Assembly (NCBI GenBank): GCA_020632715.1
Contig: JACKFA010000001.1
Span: 1,054,001-1,118,000, forward strand
Direction of reading: 5' to 3'
DNA length: 64,000 nt
Source of the DNA: Deltaproteobacteria bacterium
GTDB lineage: Bacteria; Myxococcota_A; UBA9042; PHBI01
The translations under genes were made by a program, and so were the position numbers. The notes under the pieces are model-generated. The model did no database searches and had not been told where the DNA came from. It saw nothing but the letters and a program-made list of their open reading frames with translations. Below are positions 40,421-49,110 of this stretch, one piece after another. The stretch's first letter is position 1, and every line of letters begins with the position of its first letter.

Positions 40421-41353
40421 TCAGAGCAGCGACCCGTTGAACGCGAAGCCCAGCACCACGTACGGGATCGCCTGCGACACGTCCGAACCCGTCCGCCACC
40501 GGTGCGACAGGTACCAGTTCACGATGAGCAGCACCGTCGGCTGGTTGAACCCCGCCCCCGGCTCGTCCCAGAACCGATACGCCACGAGCGGCCCGAGCCG
40601 GTGCGTCGGCACGCTGTCCGTCGACGTCTCCCCCGCAGGGTACGCGCTGTCCGCGAAGAACGACGTCCCGATGCTGTCCCGCAACCCCACGATCCAGTGC
40701 TCCCCGAGCGACAGCAGCACGTCCGCGTCGTTCACCAGGAACCAGCCGTTCCCGGGCTCGAGCAGATCGTAGTACTGGTCGTAGAACACCCGGTCCCCCC
40801 CGCGCAGCGCCATGTCCACGAACGCGAGCTTCGCCCGGCTCCGGATGATGACCGGCCCAATCTTCGCCCGCACCTCCGCGTCGAGCGTCAGCTGCCAGCC
40901 GTCCGTCGCGTAGTTGAGCCCCGCGTCCCCCGCCGCCTCGATCGCCGTGTCGCTGAAGTCCGCCCCCGTGTCCGGGTAGCTCTGCGTCAGGTTGAAGTTC
41001 CCGAACCAGTTCAGGTACTCGACCCGCGCCTCGAGCTTCAGGATGTTCAGCGGCCGCAGATCCAGCGCCACCCCGAGCCGCGCGTGCCCCGGCGTCAGGA
41101 TCGGCGCCACGATGAGCCCCACGTAGTTGTTCGCGAGCACCTGCGAGTCGCCCGGATCGTAGAGCCCGTGCCGCAGCGACAGCTCGAACGCGTTCTGCGC
41201 CCCCTGCGGGTTCAGCCGCACGACCGTCAGGTTCTGATACACCAGCTCGAGCCCCGTCGCCTCGGCCCGCGCCGGCGACGACGCCGCTCCGAGCGACGTG
41301 AGCGCCGCGGCCACCACGAACGACACCGCGGCGAACGACCTGATCGCGACCAT
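40421..41353 (-). CDS. Outer-membrane beta-barrel protein of unknown role
   Basis: The 310-aa protein has a signal peptide (1-31, ARA cleavage) and then beta strands in regular alternation (LGVALDLRPLNILKLEARVEYLNWFGNFNL, LLIVNWYLSHRW, VVLGFAFNGSLL). The C-terminal strand ends with hydrophobic residues as outer-membrane barrels do. No specific family is recognised. GAGGAGAG lies before the ATG at 41353. Confidence 0.7.
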   Translation of the reverse strand: MVAIRSFAAVSFVVAAALTSLGAASSPARAEATGLELVYQNLTVVRLNPQGAQNAFELSLRHGLYDPGDSQVLANNYVGLIVAPILTPGHARLGVALDLRPLNILKLEARVEYLNWFGNFNLTQSYPDTGADFSDTAIEAAGDAGLNYATDGWQLTLDAEVRAKIGPVIIRSRAKLAFVDMALRGGDRVFYDQYYDLLEPGNGWFLVNDADVLLSLGEHWIVGLRDSIGTSFFADSAYPAGETSTDSVPTHRLGPLVAYRFWDEPGAGFNQPTVLLIVNWYLSHRWRTGSDVSQAIPYVVLGFAFNGSLL

Positions 41354-41442
41354 GGGCTGCTCTCCTCTTCGACACGTGACGGAGCACCCAAGGTCGCACG
41401 GCCCCGCGCCCCGCGCAACGCGCCGCCGCGCGCCTGCGCCCA

Positions 41443-42777
41443 TCAGCGCGCGATGCGCTCCACCACCTCGCCGAGCACGTTCGTCCCCCACGCGAGGCCG
41501 TCGACCGGGATCCGCTCGTTGTGCCCGTGGAACATGTCCGCGAAACGCATCCCCGCCGGCAGCTTCACCGGCGCGAACCCATACCAGCGCGCCCCGAGCT
41601 GCGTGAACGCCTTCGCGTCCGTGAACCCGGGCAGGAGATACGGCACCACCGGCACCCCGGGCTCCGCCTCCCCCATCACGTCGTGGATGATCGTGAAGAG
41701 CTCCGACTCGCGCGGCTCCGTCACGACCGGCGGCAACGACCACATCACCTCGAGCTCGACGTCGTCGCCGAGCACCGAGCGCAGCTCCTCGAGGAACTGC
41801 GCCTCCGTCTGCCCCGGCAGGATCCGCCCGTCGATCTCCGCCTCCGCGACGCCCGGGATGACGTTCGTCTTCTGCCCCGCCCGCAGCACCGTCGGCGACG
41901 CCGTGTTCCCGAGCATCGCGAGCAGCGGCCGCGCGATCGACTGGTTCTTCAGGCGCCGCAGCACCTTCGGCGCCACGCCGGGCGTCAGGAGCTGCCGCAT
42001 CAGCGGCCGCACCGGCGCCGGCTGGCCCTTCGCGAGCGCCGCCACGAAGTCGCGCATCACCGGCGTCGCGTGCGGGAAGTACGCCTTCTTCCCGAGGCGG
42101 CCGATCGCCTCGGCGAGCCGCACCACCGCCGACTCCGGGCGCGGCATCGAGCCGTGCCCGGGATCCCCCACGACCCGCGCCTTCACCCAGCAGACCCCCT
42201 TCTCCGCGACCTGCACCGTGAAGTAGGTCTTCCCCGCGACGCTCACGTTGAAGCCGCCCCCCTCGCCGATGGCGTACTCCGCGCGCACGAGGTCGGGGTG
42301 GTTCTCGACGAGCCAGAGCGAGCCGTAGCGACAGCCCGCCTCCTCGTCCGCGACCCCGGCGAACACGATGTCGCGGTCGAGCTTCCGCCCCGACCGCGCG
42401 AGGCGCGTGAGGATCGCCACCGACATCGCCGCCATGTTCTTCATGTCGATGGCGCCGCGCCCCCAGAGGCAGCCGTCGTGCACCTCGCCCGAGAACGGCG
42501 GGTGGTCCCAGAAGGCCGGATCCGCCTCGACCACGTCGAGGTGGGCCGTGAGCAGGAGCGGCGGCTTCGCGCCCGTGCCGCGGAGGCGCGCCACGACGTT
42601 GCCGCGGCCCGGCGCCGACTCCATCACCACGGGCTCGAGCCCCGCGGCGCCGAGCTCACCCGCGAGGAGCTCGGCCGCGGCGAGCTCGGCGCCCGGCGGG
42701 TTCGTCGTGTCGAGCCTCAGGAGGCGCTGGCAGAGGTCGAAGCTGTGGTCGGTGAGGGCGGCGTCGGCGGTCAGCAT
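41443..42777 (-). CDS. M20-family metallopeptidase
   Basis: Zinc-dependent exopeptidase or amidase, cytoplasmic, 444 aa. The two-zinc site is visible: LTAHLDVV (His), WGRGAIDMK (bridging Asp), ADEEAGCRYGS (Glu pair), AIGEGGG (Glu) and FHGHNERI (His). The dimerisation domain lies at about 185-330 (VKARVVGDPGHGSMPRPESAVVRLAEAI). This layout is that of the ArgE/CPG2-like M20 group, but the substrate is unknown. A TATAGC box (42789-42784) stands six bases before the ATG, the leaderless layout again, without an obvious -35. Confidence 0.9.
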   Translation of the reverse strand: MLTADAALTDHSFDLCQRLLRLDTTNPPGAELAAAELLAGELGAAGLEPVVMESAPGRGNVVARLRGTGAKPPLLLTAHLDVVEADPAFWDHPPFSGEVHDGCLWGRGAIDMKNMAAMSVAILTRLARSGRKLDRDIVFAGVADEEAGCRYGSLWLVENHPDLVRAEYAIGEGGGFNVSVAGKTYFTVQVAEKGVCWVKARVVGDPGHGSMPRPESAVVRLAEAIGRLGKKAYFPHATPVMRDFVAALAKGQPAPVRPLMRQLLTPGVAPKVLRRLKNQSIARPLLAMLGNTASPTVLRAGQKTNVIPGVAEAEIDGRILPGQTEAQFLEELRSVLGDDVELEVMWSLPPVVTEPRESELFTIIHDVMGEAEPGVPVVPYLLPGFTDAKAFTQLGARWYGFAPVKLPAGMRFADMFHGHNERIPVDGLAWGTNVLGEVVERIAR

Positions 42778-42847
42778 GGGTCCGCTATAGCAGACGCCGC
42801 GCGGGCGCCATACCCCCGGCGCGCCGGGGCCGCCGCGGTCGACGCCG

Positions 42848-44119
42848 TCAGAACGGGATCACCTGATCGTTCGCGAGCGTGAGCTTCACGAGGCCCGTGA
42901 CCTCCATCGCGCCGGCCGGGCGGTACGAGCCGTCGAGGTTCTGGCGCCCCGGGAAGAGGACGACGTCGAGGGCCTCGCCGCCAGACGCCGGCGCGCGCGC
43001 CGTGAAGTCGAGGCGCCCGTCGGTGACCCGCAGGTTCCCGATGAGCCACGGCTCCGACGGGATGGCGCTACAGCCCGGGCACGCGACGACGAGCGTGAGC
43101 GTCAGCGGGTTCGTGCGCGCGATGGTCAGCTCCGCGTAGCGCGGCGCCGCGTCGCCGAGCGACTCGAAGACGCCGCGGTAGAGCCCCGCGAGCCCGGCCG
43201 GCGTGGTCTGGAGGCAGTAGTCGCCGACGCTCAGCTCGACCTCGGGCGGCGGCGCGGGCGCGGCGCCAGGCGCCTCCCCGGCCGGCACGTCCGCGAAGAA
43301 GACGCGCTGCGAGACCTTCCCGGTGAGCCAGTACGCGCGCTCGTGCTCGACCGGGGTGCACATCCACTCGGGCGTGGCGCAGCCCGTGCTGCCGCAGCCC
43401 CAGGTGCCCCCGGCGCCGGAGGGCGCGATGGGGAGCCGGCCGGTGGCGTCCTCGACCACGGCGCCGGCGACGCAGTCGCAGTAGGGGCCGTCGTTGCAGG
43501 CCTGGTTCGCGTCCTCGCGGATGACCCCGCCGAACTTCAGCGCCGCGTCCTCGGTGAGGAAGGGCGCGTCCGCCACGACGTTCGCCCCCGCGCCCGAGCA
43601 CATCTCGACGCAGCCGTAGAGTGGCCGGAACTCGCAGGTGCCGTCGGCGCGGCAGACGTCCTCGGTGCAGCGCTTGCCGTCGCTGCAGGGGGTGAGCGCG
43701 CAGCTCGACGAGCAGCCGGCGATGGCCTGGTGCTCGCAGGCGCCGCCGCCGGTCGGGTAGCACGCGTCCCAGGGGACGCAGAGGTCGGTCGTGCAGGCGT
43801 CGCCGTCGTCGCAGTCGCTGTTGTCGAGGCACTCCGGGGCCGGGCGCGCCGCGTCGGCCGCGGGCGCGGTGCCGTCGTGGCGGCAGAGGCCGGTCGACGG
43901 GTCGCAGAAGTCGACGGTGCAGGGATCACCGTCGTCGCACGTGACGCCGACGCAGCTCGGCGTGGTGTCGCCGCCCCCCGTGTCGCCCGTGACCGTGTCG
44001 GCCCCGGTCGTGTCACCGCCGCTCACGTCTCCGCTCGAGCCGGCGCGGTTCGCGTCGAGGCAGCCGGGCAGGAGCAGCGCGGCGAAGATGAGCGTGAGCA
44101 TTTGCGGGCGCGGGAGCAT
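42848..44119 (-). CDS. Cys-rich surface lipoprotein
   Basis: Lipoprotein signal (lipobox LLPGC, about residue 18) and an Asp/Thr/Gly linker precede Cys-rich repeats (about 55-190: CDDGDPCTVDFCDPSTGLCRHDG and CDDGDACTTDLC types) that are frequent in large myxobacterial exported proteins. The C-terminal 200 residues are beta-rich with few Cys. No enzyme motif is seen. GGAGG lies seven bases before the ATG at 44119. It is probably surface exposed. Function unknown. Confidence 0.75.
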   Translation of the reverse strand: MLPRPQMLTLIFAALLLPGCLDANRAGSSGDVSGGDTTGADTVTGDTGGGDTTPSCVGVTCDDGDPCTVDFCDPSTGLCRHDGTAPAADAARPAPECLDNSDCDDGDACTTDLCVPWDACYPTGGGACEHQAIAGCSSSCALTPCSDGKRCTEDVCRADGTCEFRPLYGCVEMCSGAGANVVADAPFLTEDAALKFGGVIREDANQACNDGPYCDCVAGAVVEDATGRLPIAPSGAGGTWGCGSTGCATPEWMCTPVEHERAYWLTGKVSQRVFFADVPAGEAPGAAPAPPPEVELSVGDYCLQTTPAGLAGLYRGVFESLGDAAPRYAELTIARTNPLTLTLVVACPGCSAIPSEPWLIGNLRVTDGRLDFTARAPASGGEALDVVLFPGRQNLDGSYRPAGAMEVTGLVKLTLANDQVIPF

Positions 44120-44337
44120 GCGGTGGCCTCCATCGGGTCGGTCGTCCAGTCGCGGAGACTGTGCAAGGCCTGGTCCAGCAGCAAGCGGCCCGCGAGAACG
44201 ATCCACAAGTAGCTGAATACACTGACACGAATCGCCCAGCCACCCGCCTCGTTGGCGCGCCCCGCCGGCACGAACGACACATATGTAGAAATATGCTACG
44301 AGCCGCTCGGTCTGGGGCGAGACACTCGGGACGAAAC
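44120..44337. other. Divergent intergenic region, AT-richer than surroundings
   Basis: The stretch around 44210-44300 (for example ACACATATGTAGAAATATGC) is the most AT-rich in the area and probably holds the promoter of the minus-strand lipoprotein. I see no gene in it. Confidence 0.5.
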
Positions 44338-44373
44338 GGTGTGACACCTGGGACAAGAGCCCGATGTCACACC
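44338..44373. promoter_or_regulatory. Inverted repeat GGTGTGACA-N18-TGTCACACC
   Basis: A perfect 9-bp inverted repeat with an 18-bp spacer lies 53 bp upstream of the -24 box of the sigma54-type promoter at 44426. Position and symmetry suit an upstream activating sequence for an enhancer-binding protein. Confidence 0.5.
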
Positions 44374-44425
44374 CCAGCCCGAAGCCCTCCGCGCAATGAT
44401 ATCAGACACTTCCGAGGCCGAACCG

Positions 44426-44442
44426 CTGGCATGGCGCGTGCT
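44426..44442 (+). promoter_or_regulatory. Sigma54-type promoter
   Basis: CTGGCATGGCGCGTGCT has GG at 44428-44429 and GC at 44440-44441 with the required 10 bases between. It matches the consensus YTGGCACGNNNNTTGCW except at two positions. Start of transcription is expected near 44453. Confidence 0.5.
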
Positions 44443-44480
44443 TTGGGACCGGGGACACGACACACCGGGGAGGCGAGGCG

Positions 44481-47396
44481 ATGCGCGGGGCCACGAACGC
44501 GAGGACGACCAGACGGGGTGACGGGCTCGTGCTCGGGCTCGCGGCGGCGCTCGCGCTCGCGCTCGGCGGGTGCGTCGGCGAGAGCGACGCGGCGCGGCAG
44601 GTGGCCGAGCCGGACGCGGACACCGTCGGCGGCGAGGGCGACACCGCCAGCACCTCCGCGTCGCTCGCGCCCGAGGCGCCCGCCGGCGACTTCGGCGACG
44701 CCCCCGACGACCTCCCGACGTTCTACGCGAGCCCGCGCGCCGCCGCGACGGGCGAGTTCCCGACCGCCTACGACACGACCCACTGCCGGGTCGACCCGCT
44801 CGCCTCCGGCGCGCACGTCGAGGCCCCGCGCGCGCTGCGCCTCGGCGCCCGCGTCAGCATCGAGGCGGGCACGCGCGACCCCGACGATCCCGACGGCCCG
44901 ATGAACGAGGTCGACGACGACGGCTTCGACGACGGCATCGTCCGCCGCTGGGTCCCGGCCGAGGGCACGTACCGCCTCGAGCTCGACGTCGTGAACGCGA
45001 GCGGCGCCGCGCGGACCGGCTACCTCAACATCCTCATGGACTTCGACCAGGACGGGCGCTGGGCCGACACCGACGGCGCGGCCGAGTGGGTCGTCCGCAA
45101 CGTGCCCGTCGCGCTCGCCGGGGGCGAGGACAAGCGCGTGGCGCTCGACGCGATCACGGGCCCCGCCCTGCCGCTCCAGGCCTGGACCCGCGTCGCCCTG
45201 ACCGACGCCCCGGTCGTCGGCGACGACGCCGGCTGGGACGGCTGCGGCACCTTCGACGACGGCGAGATCGAGGACCACCTGCTCGCCTGGGACCAGGAGA
45301 CGCAGCACGCCTACAAGGACGCGCGCGCCGCCTACTTCGCCGAGAGCATGGCCGACGCCTGGTCCGAGTCGACCGAGCGCGCCCACGACGCGATCACCGC
45401 CACCGCCGGGCGCTGGGAGGAGGCCGCCGAGCGCGTCGCCACCGAGCTCGCGGCGAGCGCGGCCGCGACGAGCGAGGCCACGGCGCGGCGCGAGGGCGGC
45501 CGCGGCGGCCGTCGACCGCGCGGCGGCGAGCGCGCAGGCGGCGGCGACCGCGGCGACGGTGGCGCTCGCCAGCGCGAGCGCGGCGGCGACGGCGTCCGAG
45601 GCGGTGGAGGCCAGCGCGACGGCGGCGGAGACGGCGTCCGCGGCGTCACCCTGCGCGACGGTCACGGCGAGCGCGGCGGCGTCGGCCGACGCGATGGTCT
45701 CGGCCGCGGCGGACGCGCGCGCCACGGCGGCGGCGGCGCGGCGGCGGCGGCCGGGCAGGCGTCGTCGCACGCGGCGGCGCTCTCCGAGGCCGTGTCGGCG
45801 GCCCACGCCGAGGCGACCGCGCACGCGGCGGCGTCCGCCGAGGCGGCGGCCCTCGCGAGCGCGCTCGGGACGAGCTACGCGGCGGCCCACGCCACGGCGA
45901 GCGCCGAGGCGGAGGCGGACGCCTTCGGCTGGGCCTCGGCCGACGCGAGCGCCGAGGCGGCCGCGGACGCGGCGGCGAAGGCGGCCTCCGACGCGGACGC
46001 GCTCTCGACGGCCGTCGCCCTCGGCGGCTGGTCGTCGGCCGACGCGCAGGCGAGCGCCGCGGCGCTGGCGGTCGCCACGGCCAGCGCGCTCACGGGCGCG
46101 ACGGCGGCGGCGGAGTCCGGCGCGTCGGCCTGGGTGTACGTCAGCGCGTACGTCGACGCCTACCCGACGGTCGAGGAGAAGGATGTCTACGCGAGCGCGA
46201 CGGTGGCGTCGCTCTCGCCGCCGCCCGCCGCGGCGATGAGCGCGGCGCCGCCGCCGTCGCGGGCGCAGGCGCAGGCGCAGGCGCAGTCGGCGGCCATCGC
46301 GGCGGCGTCGGCGCAGGCCACGGCCGAGTCGCTGGCGTCGGCCGCGGCGAGCGCGTCGGCGCAGGCGACGGCCGTGACGAGCGACGCCTGCACGATGATG
46401 GTCTGCGAGGTCGTCGTGGGGACGGTCGCCGAGGATCTCGGCGCCTGCGAGGCGGCCCTCGACGCCTGCGAGGCCGGGACCGGCGCCTGCGACGACACCG
46501 CGCTGACCGCGTGCCAGGGCACGCTCGCGACGTGCGAGCTCGACCTCACGGGCGCCAACGCCGCGAAGGACGCCTGCGAGACGGAGCTCGGGACGCGCAC
46601 CGCGGCGCTCGGGACGTGTCAGGCGGACCTCGCGGACCGCGCGAGCGAGCTCGGCGGCTGCCAGACCGACCTCGGCCTGCGCGCGGGCGAGCTCGAGACC
46701 TGCCAGGGGGTCGTCGCCACCTGCGAGACCGACCTCGGCGCCTGCCAGGGCGATCTCGCGGCGAGCGGCTGGGAGCTCACCGGGTGCGAGGCGAGCCTCG
46801 CGACGGAGGCGTCGGCGCGGCAGGCGTGCGAGGCCGACCTCGGCGGCTGCGAGGGCGCGCTCGACCTGAAGAGCGCGGCGCTCACGCAGTGCCAGGGCGA
46901 CCTCGCCACGTGCCAGGCGGCGCTCGACGACAACGCCACGGCCACGCTCCTCGCCGATCTCCAGGGCTGCCAGATGGAGAAGTCCACGCTCCAGACGGCG
47001 CTCTCGGGCGCCACGACCGACCTCGGCGCCTGCCAGGGGGACCTCGGCGCCTGCCAGGGCGACCTCACGAGCTGTGCCGCGAACGACACCACCCTCCACG
47101 CCGACCTCGCCGCCTGCCAGGGAGACCTCGCCCTCTGCGCCGCGAACGAGACCACCTTCCACGCCGACCTCGCCCTCTGCGCCTCGGAGCGCGACATGGC
47201 GCGCGCCGACGCCGCGCAGTGCCAGAGCGATCTCCAGGCTCGCGACAGCGCCCTCGCCACGACGCAGCTCGCCCTCGACACAGCCCAGAACCGCGTCCTC
47301 GAGCTCGAGGCGGAGCTCCAGGCCCTGAAGGACTGCGTCGCCGACAACACGGGGAGCACGGGCCTCCCGGCGTGCGGCGTCGTCGGGAGACCCTGA
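44481..47396 (+). CDS. GEVED-domain lipoprotein with Ala-rich and Cys-heptad coiled coil
   Basis: The 971-aa exported protein has a lipoprotein signal (lipobox LALGGC, about 31) and a GEVED domain (about 70-275; GDFGDAPDD, LMDFDQDGRWADTDG, FDDGEIEDHLL). A very Ala/Ser-rich helical region (about 290-630) follows, then a coiled coil (about 640-960) in which Cys recurs every 7 residues (CEAALDACEAGTGAC, CQGDLGACQGDL). Such Cys could staple helices with disulfides. Residues about 335-425 read Arg/Gly-rich, whereas the frame one base further on keeps the Ala/Ser composition, so two compensating frame errors are likely at 45480-45500 and 45740-45765. GGGGAGG precedes the ATG. Control by sigma54 is inferred. 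Confidence 0.75.
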   Translation: MRGATNARTTRRGDGLVLGLAAALALALGGCVGESDAARQVAEPDADTVGGEGDTASTSASLAPEAPAGDFGDAPDDLPTFYASPRAAATGEFPTAYDTTHCRVDPLASGAHVEAPRALRLGARVSIEAGTRDPDDPDGPMNEVDDDGFDDGIVRRWVPAEGTYRLELDVVNASGAARTGYLNILMDFDQDGRWADTDGAAEWVVRNVPVALAGGEDKRVALDAITGPALPLQAWTRVALTDAPVVGDDAGWDGCGTFDDGEIEDHLLAWDQETQHAYKDARAAYFAESMADAWSESTERAHDAITATAGRWEEAAERVATELAASAAATSEATARREGGRGGRRPRGGERAGGGDRGDGGARQRERGGDGVRGGGGQRDGGGDGVRGVTLRDGHGERGGVGRRDGLGRGGRARHGGGGAAAAAGQASSHAAALSEAVSAAHAEATAHAAASAEAAALASALGTSYAAAHATASAEAEADAFGWASADASAEAAADAAAKAASDADALSTAVALGGWSSADAQASAAALAVATASALTGATAAAESGASAWVYVSAYVDAYPTVEEKDVYASATVASLSPPPAAAMSAAPPPSRAQAQAQAQSAAIAAASAQATAESLASAAASASAQATAVTSDACTMMVCEVVVGTVAEDLGACEAALDACEAGTGACDDTALTACQGTLATCELDLTGANAAKDACETELGTRTAALGTCQADLADRASELGGCQTDLGLRAGELETCQGVVATCETDLGACQGDLAASGWELTGCEASLATEASARQACEADLGGCEGALDLKSAALTQCQGDLATCQAALDDNATATLLADLQGCQMEKSTLQTALSGATTDLGACQGDLGACQGDLTSCAANDTTLHADLAACQGDLALCAANETTFHADLALCASERDMARADAAQCQSDLQARDSALATTQLALDTAQNRVLELEAELQALKDCVADNTGSTGLPACGVVGRP

Positions 47397-47467
47397 GCAC
47401 GACATCACGAGACCCACGCGCCAGGCGGCCTCGCGCCGCCTTCGCGTGAGCCCGGGGGGGCGCCGGA

Positions 47468-47505
47468 GCCCACCTCGACGCCTTGGGGGAGGCGTCGGGG
47501 TGGGC
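47468..47505 (+). terminator. Hairpin after the GEVED/coiled-coil gene
   Basis: Arms 47468-47482 and 47491-47505 (15 bp, one G-T pair) with an 8-base loop, 72 bases after the stop. No T-run follows. Confidence 0.45.
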
Positions 47506-47616
47506 GCCACCGTCACGCCGCCCCGCGCGCCGCCCCGATGGGGCCCCTCGCCGCCTCCGGTAACCGCCGGCGCCCGCGCCCGCCCCGGGGCGGCTTTCCT
47601 CCCGCCCCCCGTCCGG

Positions 47617-47629
47617 TAAGATACCCGCC
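47617..47629 (+). promoter_or_regulatory. -10 box of the FHA activator gene, leaderless layout
   Basis: TAAGAT (47617-47622) is followed by seven bases and the ATG at 47630. There is no ribosome site. A weak TTTCCT lies 16 bp upstream. Confidence 0.4.
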
Positions 47630-49009
47630 ATGCGCACGCAGACCGACGTCCTCGGAGAGTGGAGCCGCGGCGCCGAGCACGATCCGCCCGGCGTCCGCAT
47701 CGTCGAGACCCCCGGCCAGGGGGCGGTCGACGTGCGCGTCCCGGTCGACGCCCCGCTGCTCCTCGGCCGCGACCCCGGCCCGAAGGGGGTCGCGCTCCTC
47801 GACCCGCGCGTCTCGAGCGCCCACCTCACCATCTACCCGGGCGACGGCGGGGAGCTCCACTTCCGCGACATGAACAGCAAGAACGGCACCTTCCTGAACG
47901 GGCACCGCGTCGCCGCCGGCGTGCTCTCGGACGGGGACTGCCTGCGGCTCGGCTCGACCCTCCTCGTCGTGACGCGGCGCGGCCCCGCGGTCGACGTGGA
48001 GGACCCGGCGCGCGACCTCGTCGGGCAGTCGCCCGCGTTCCGCGAGACCTGCGCCCGCGCCGGGGCCGGCGCCCGCGCCGGGCAGACCCTGCTCCTCCTC
48101 GGCGAGACGGGCACCGGCAAGGAGGGGCTCGCGCGCTACGCCCACGCGCAGAGCGGCCGCAGCGGGCCGTTCATCGCGGTGAACTGCGCGGCGCTCGGCG
48201 GGGAGATGGCGACGGCCACGCTCTTCGGGCACGAGCGCGGCGCCTTCACGGGCGCCACCGCGTCGCGCCGCGGCCTCTTCCGCGAGGCCGAGGGCGGGAC
48301 GCTCTTCCTCGACGAGATCGGCGACCTCCCGCTCGACGTGCAGCCGCGCCTCCTGCGCGCCCTCGAGCAGCTCGAGGTGACGCCCGTCGGGGCCGCTCGC
48401 CCGACGAAGGTCGACGTACGCGTCGTCGCCGCGACCAACGCGGACCTCTCCGAGGCCGTCGCGGCCGGCACCTTCCGCGCCGACCTCCTCGCGCGCCTCT
48501 CGGCGTGGCCGGTCGAGCTCGCCCCGCTGCGCGAGCGCCGCGAGGACATCCTCCGCCTCGCGCGCCACTTCGCGGGGCGGAAGCCCGCGGACGTCCCCTT
48601 CGGCGACCCGATGTTCGACGCCGACGCCGCCGAGGTCCTCCTCCTCTTCGAGTGGCCGTTCAACATCCGCGAGCTGCGGCAGACGGTGACCTGGATGATG
48701 GCCCACGGGCGCCCGCCCTACTCCATCGCGCGCGTGCCGCAGCGCGTCGTCGACGGCGCCGTGCGGCGGCCGCCCTCCCCGACCGACGGCGTCCCCGGGA
48801 CGCAGACCGCCCCGCTCAAGGTGGCGCTGCCGCGGCGGCGGCGCGTCCGCCCGTCGCGGAACGAGCTCCTCGCGGCGCTCTCCGAGCACGACTTCAACAT
48901 CAGCGCGGTGGCGCGCGCGTTCGAGCGCGACCGCAAGCAGATCTACCGCTGGGTCACCCACTACGGGATCCCGATCAGCGACGCCGGCGACGACGACGAC
49001 GACGACTGA
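47630..49009 (+). CDS. FHA-domain sigma54-dependent activator
   Basis: Transcription activator for sigma54 promoters, 459 aa. An FHA domain (about 35-110; LLLGRDP, RVSSAHLTIY, DMNSKNGTFLNG) reads phosphothreonine signals, so a Ser/Thr kinase input is likely. The AAA+ domain (about 130-355) has LLGETGTGKE, GAFTGA (about 204) that touches sigma54, TLFLDEIGDLP and the NIRELRQTV segment. A Fis-type helix-turn-helix (about 410-450; HDFNISAVARAFERDRKQIYRWV) binds DNA. The Asp-only tail is unusual. It lies just after the gene with a sigma54-type promoter and a palindromic site, its most likely local target. Confidence 0.92.
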   Translation: MRTQTDVLGEWSRGAEHDPPGVRIVETPGQGAVDVRVPVDAPLLLGRDPGPKGVALLDPRVSSAHLTIYPGDGGELHFRDMNSKNGTFLNGHRVAAGVLSDGDCLRLGSTLLVVTRRGPAVDVEDPARDLVGQSPAFRETCARAGAGARAGQTLLLLGETGTGKEGLARYAHAQSGRSGPFIAVNCAALGGEMATATLFGHERGAFTGATASRRGLFREAEGGTLFLDEIGDLPLDVQPRLLRALEQLEVTPVGAARPTKVDVRVVAATNADLSEAVAAGTFRADLLARLSAWPVELAPLRERREDILRLARHFAGRKPADVPFGDPMFDADAAEVLLLFEWPFNIRELRQTVTWMMAHGRPPYSIARVPQRVVDGAVRRPPSPTDGVPGTQTAPLKVALPRRRRVRPSRNELLAALSEHDFNISAVARAFERDRKQIYRWVTHYGIPISDAGDDDDDD

Positions 49010-49110
49010 GCCCGCCGCGAGCGGCCGCGCCCCCGCTCGCAAAACCGGACGGCGGTCACGGTTTCCGATATGCTCCGCGCGACCCAAACCCCAAGGATCG
49101 GGTTGTTCCC

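Noticed and set aside
44288..44340. AT-rich stretch as a replication origin or phage attachment site
   Set aside because: Too short, without DnaA boxes, tRNA or integrase. More simply a promoter region.
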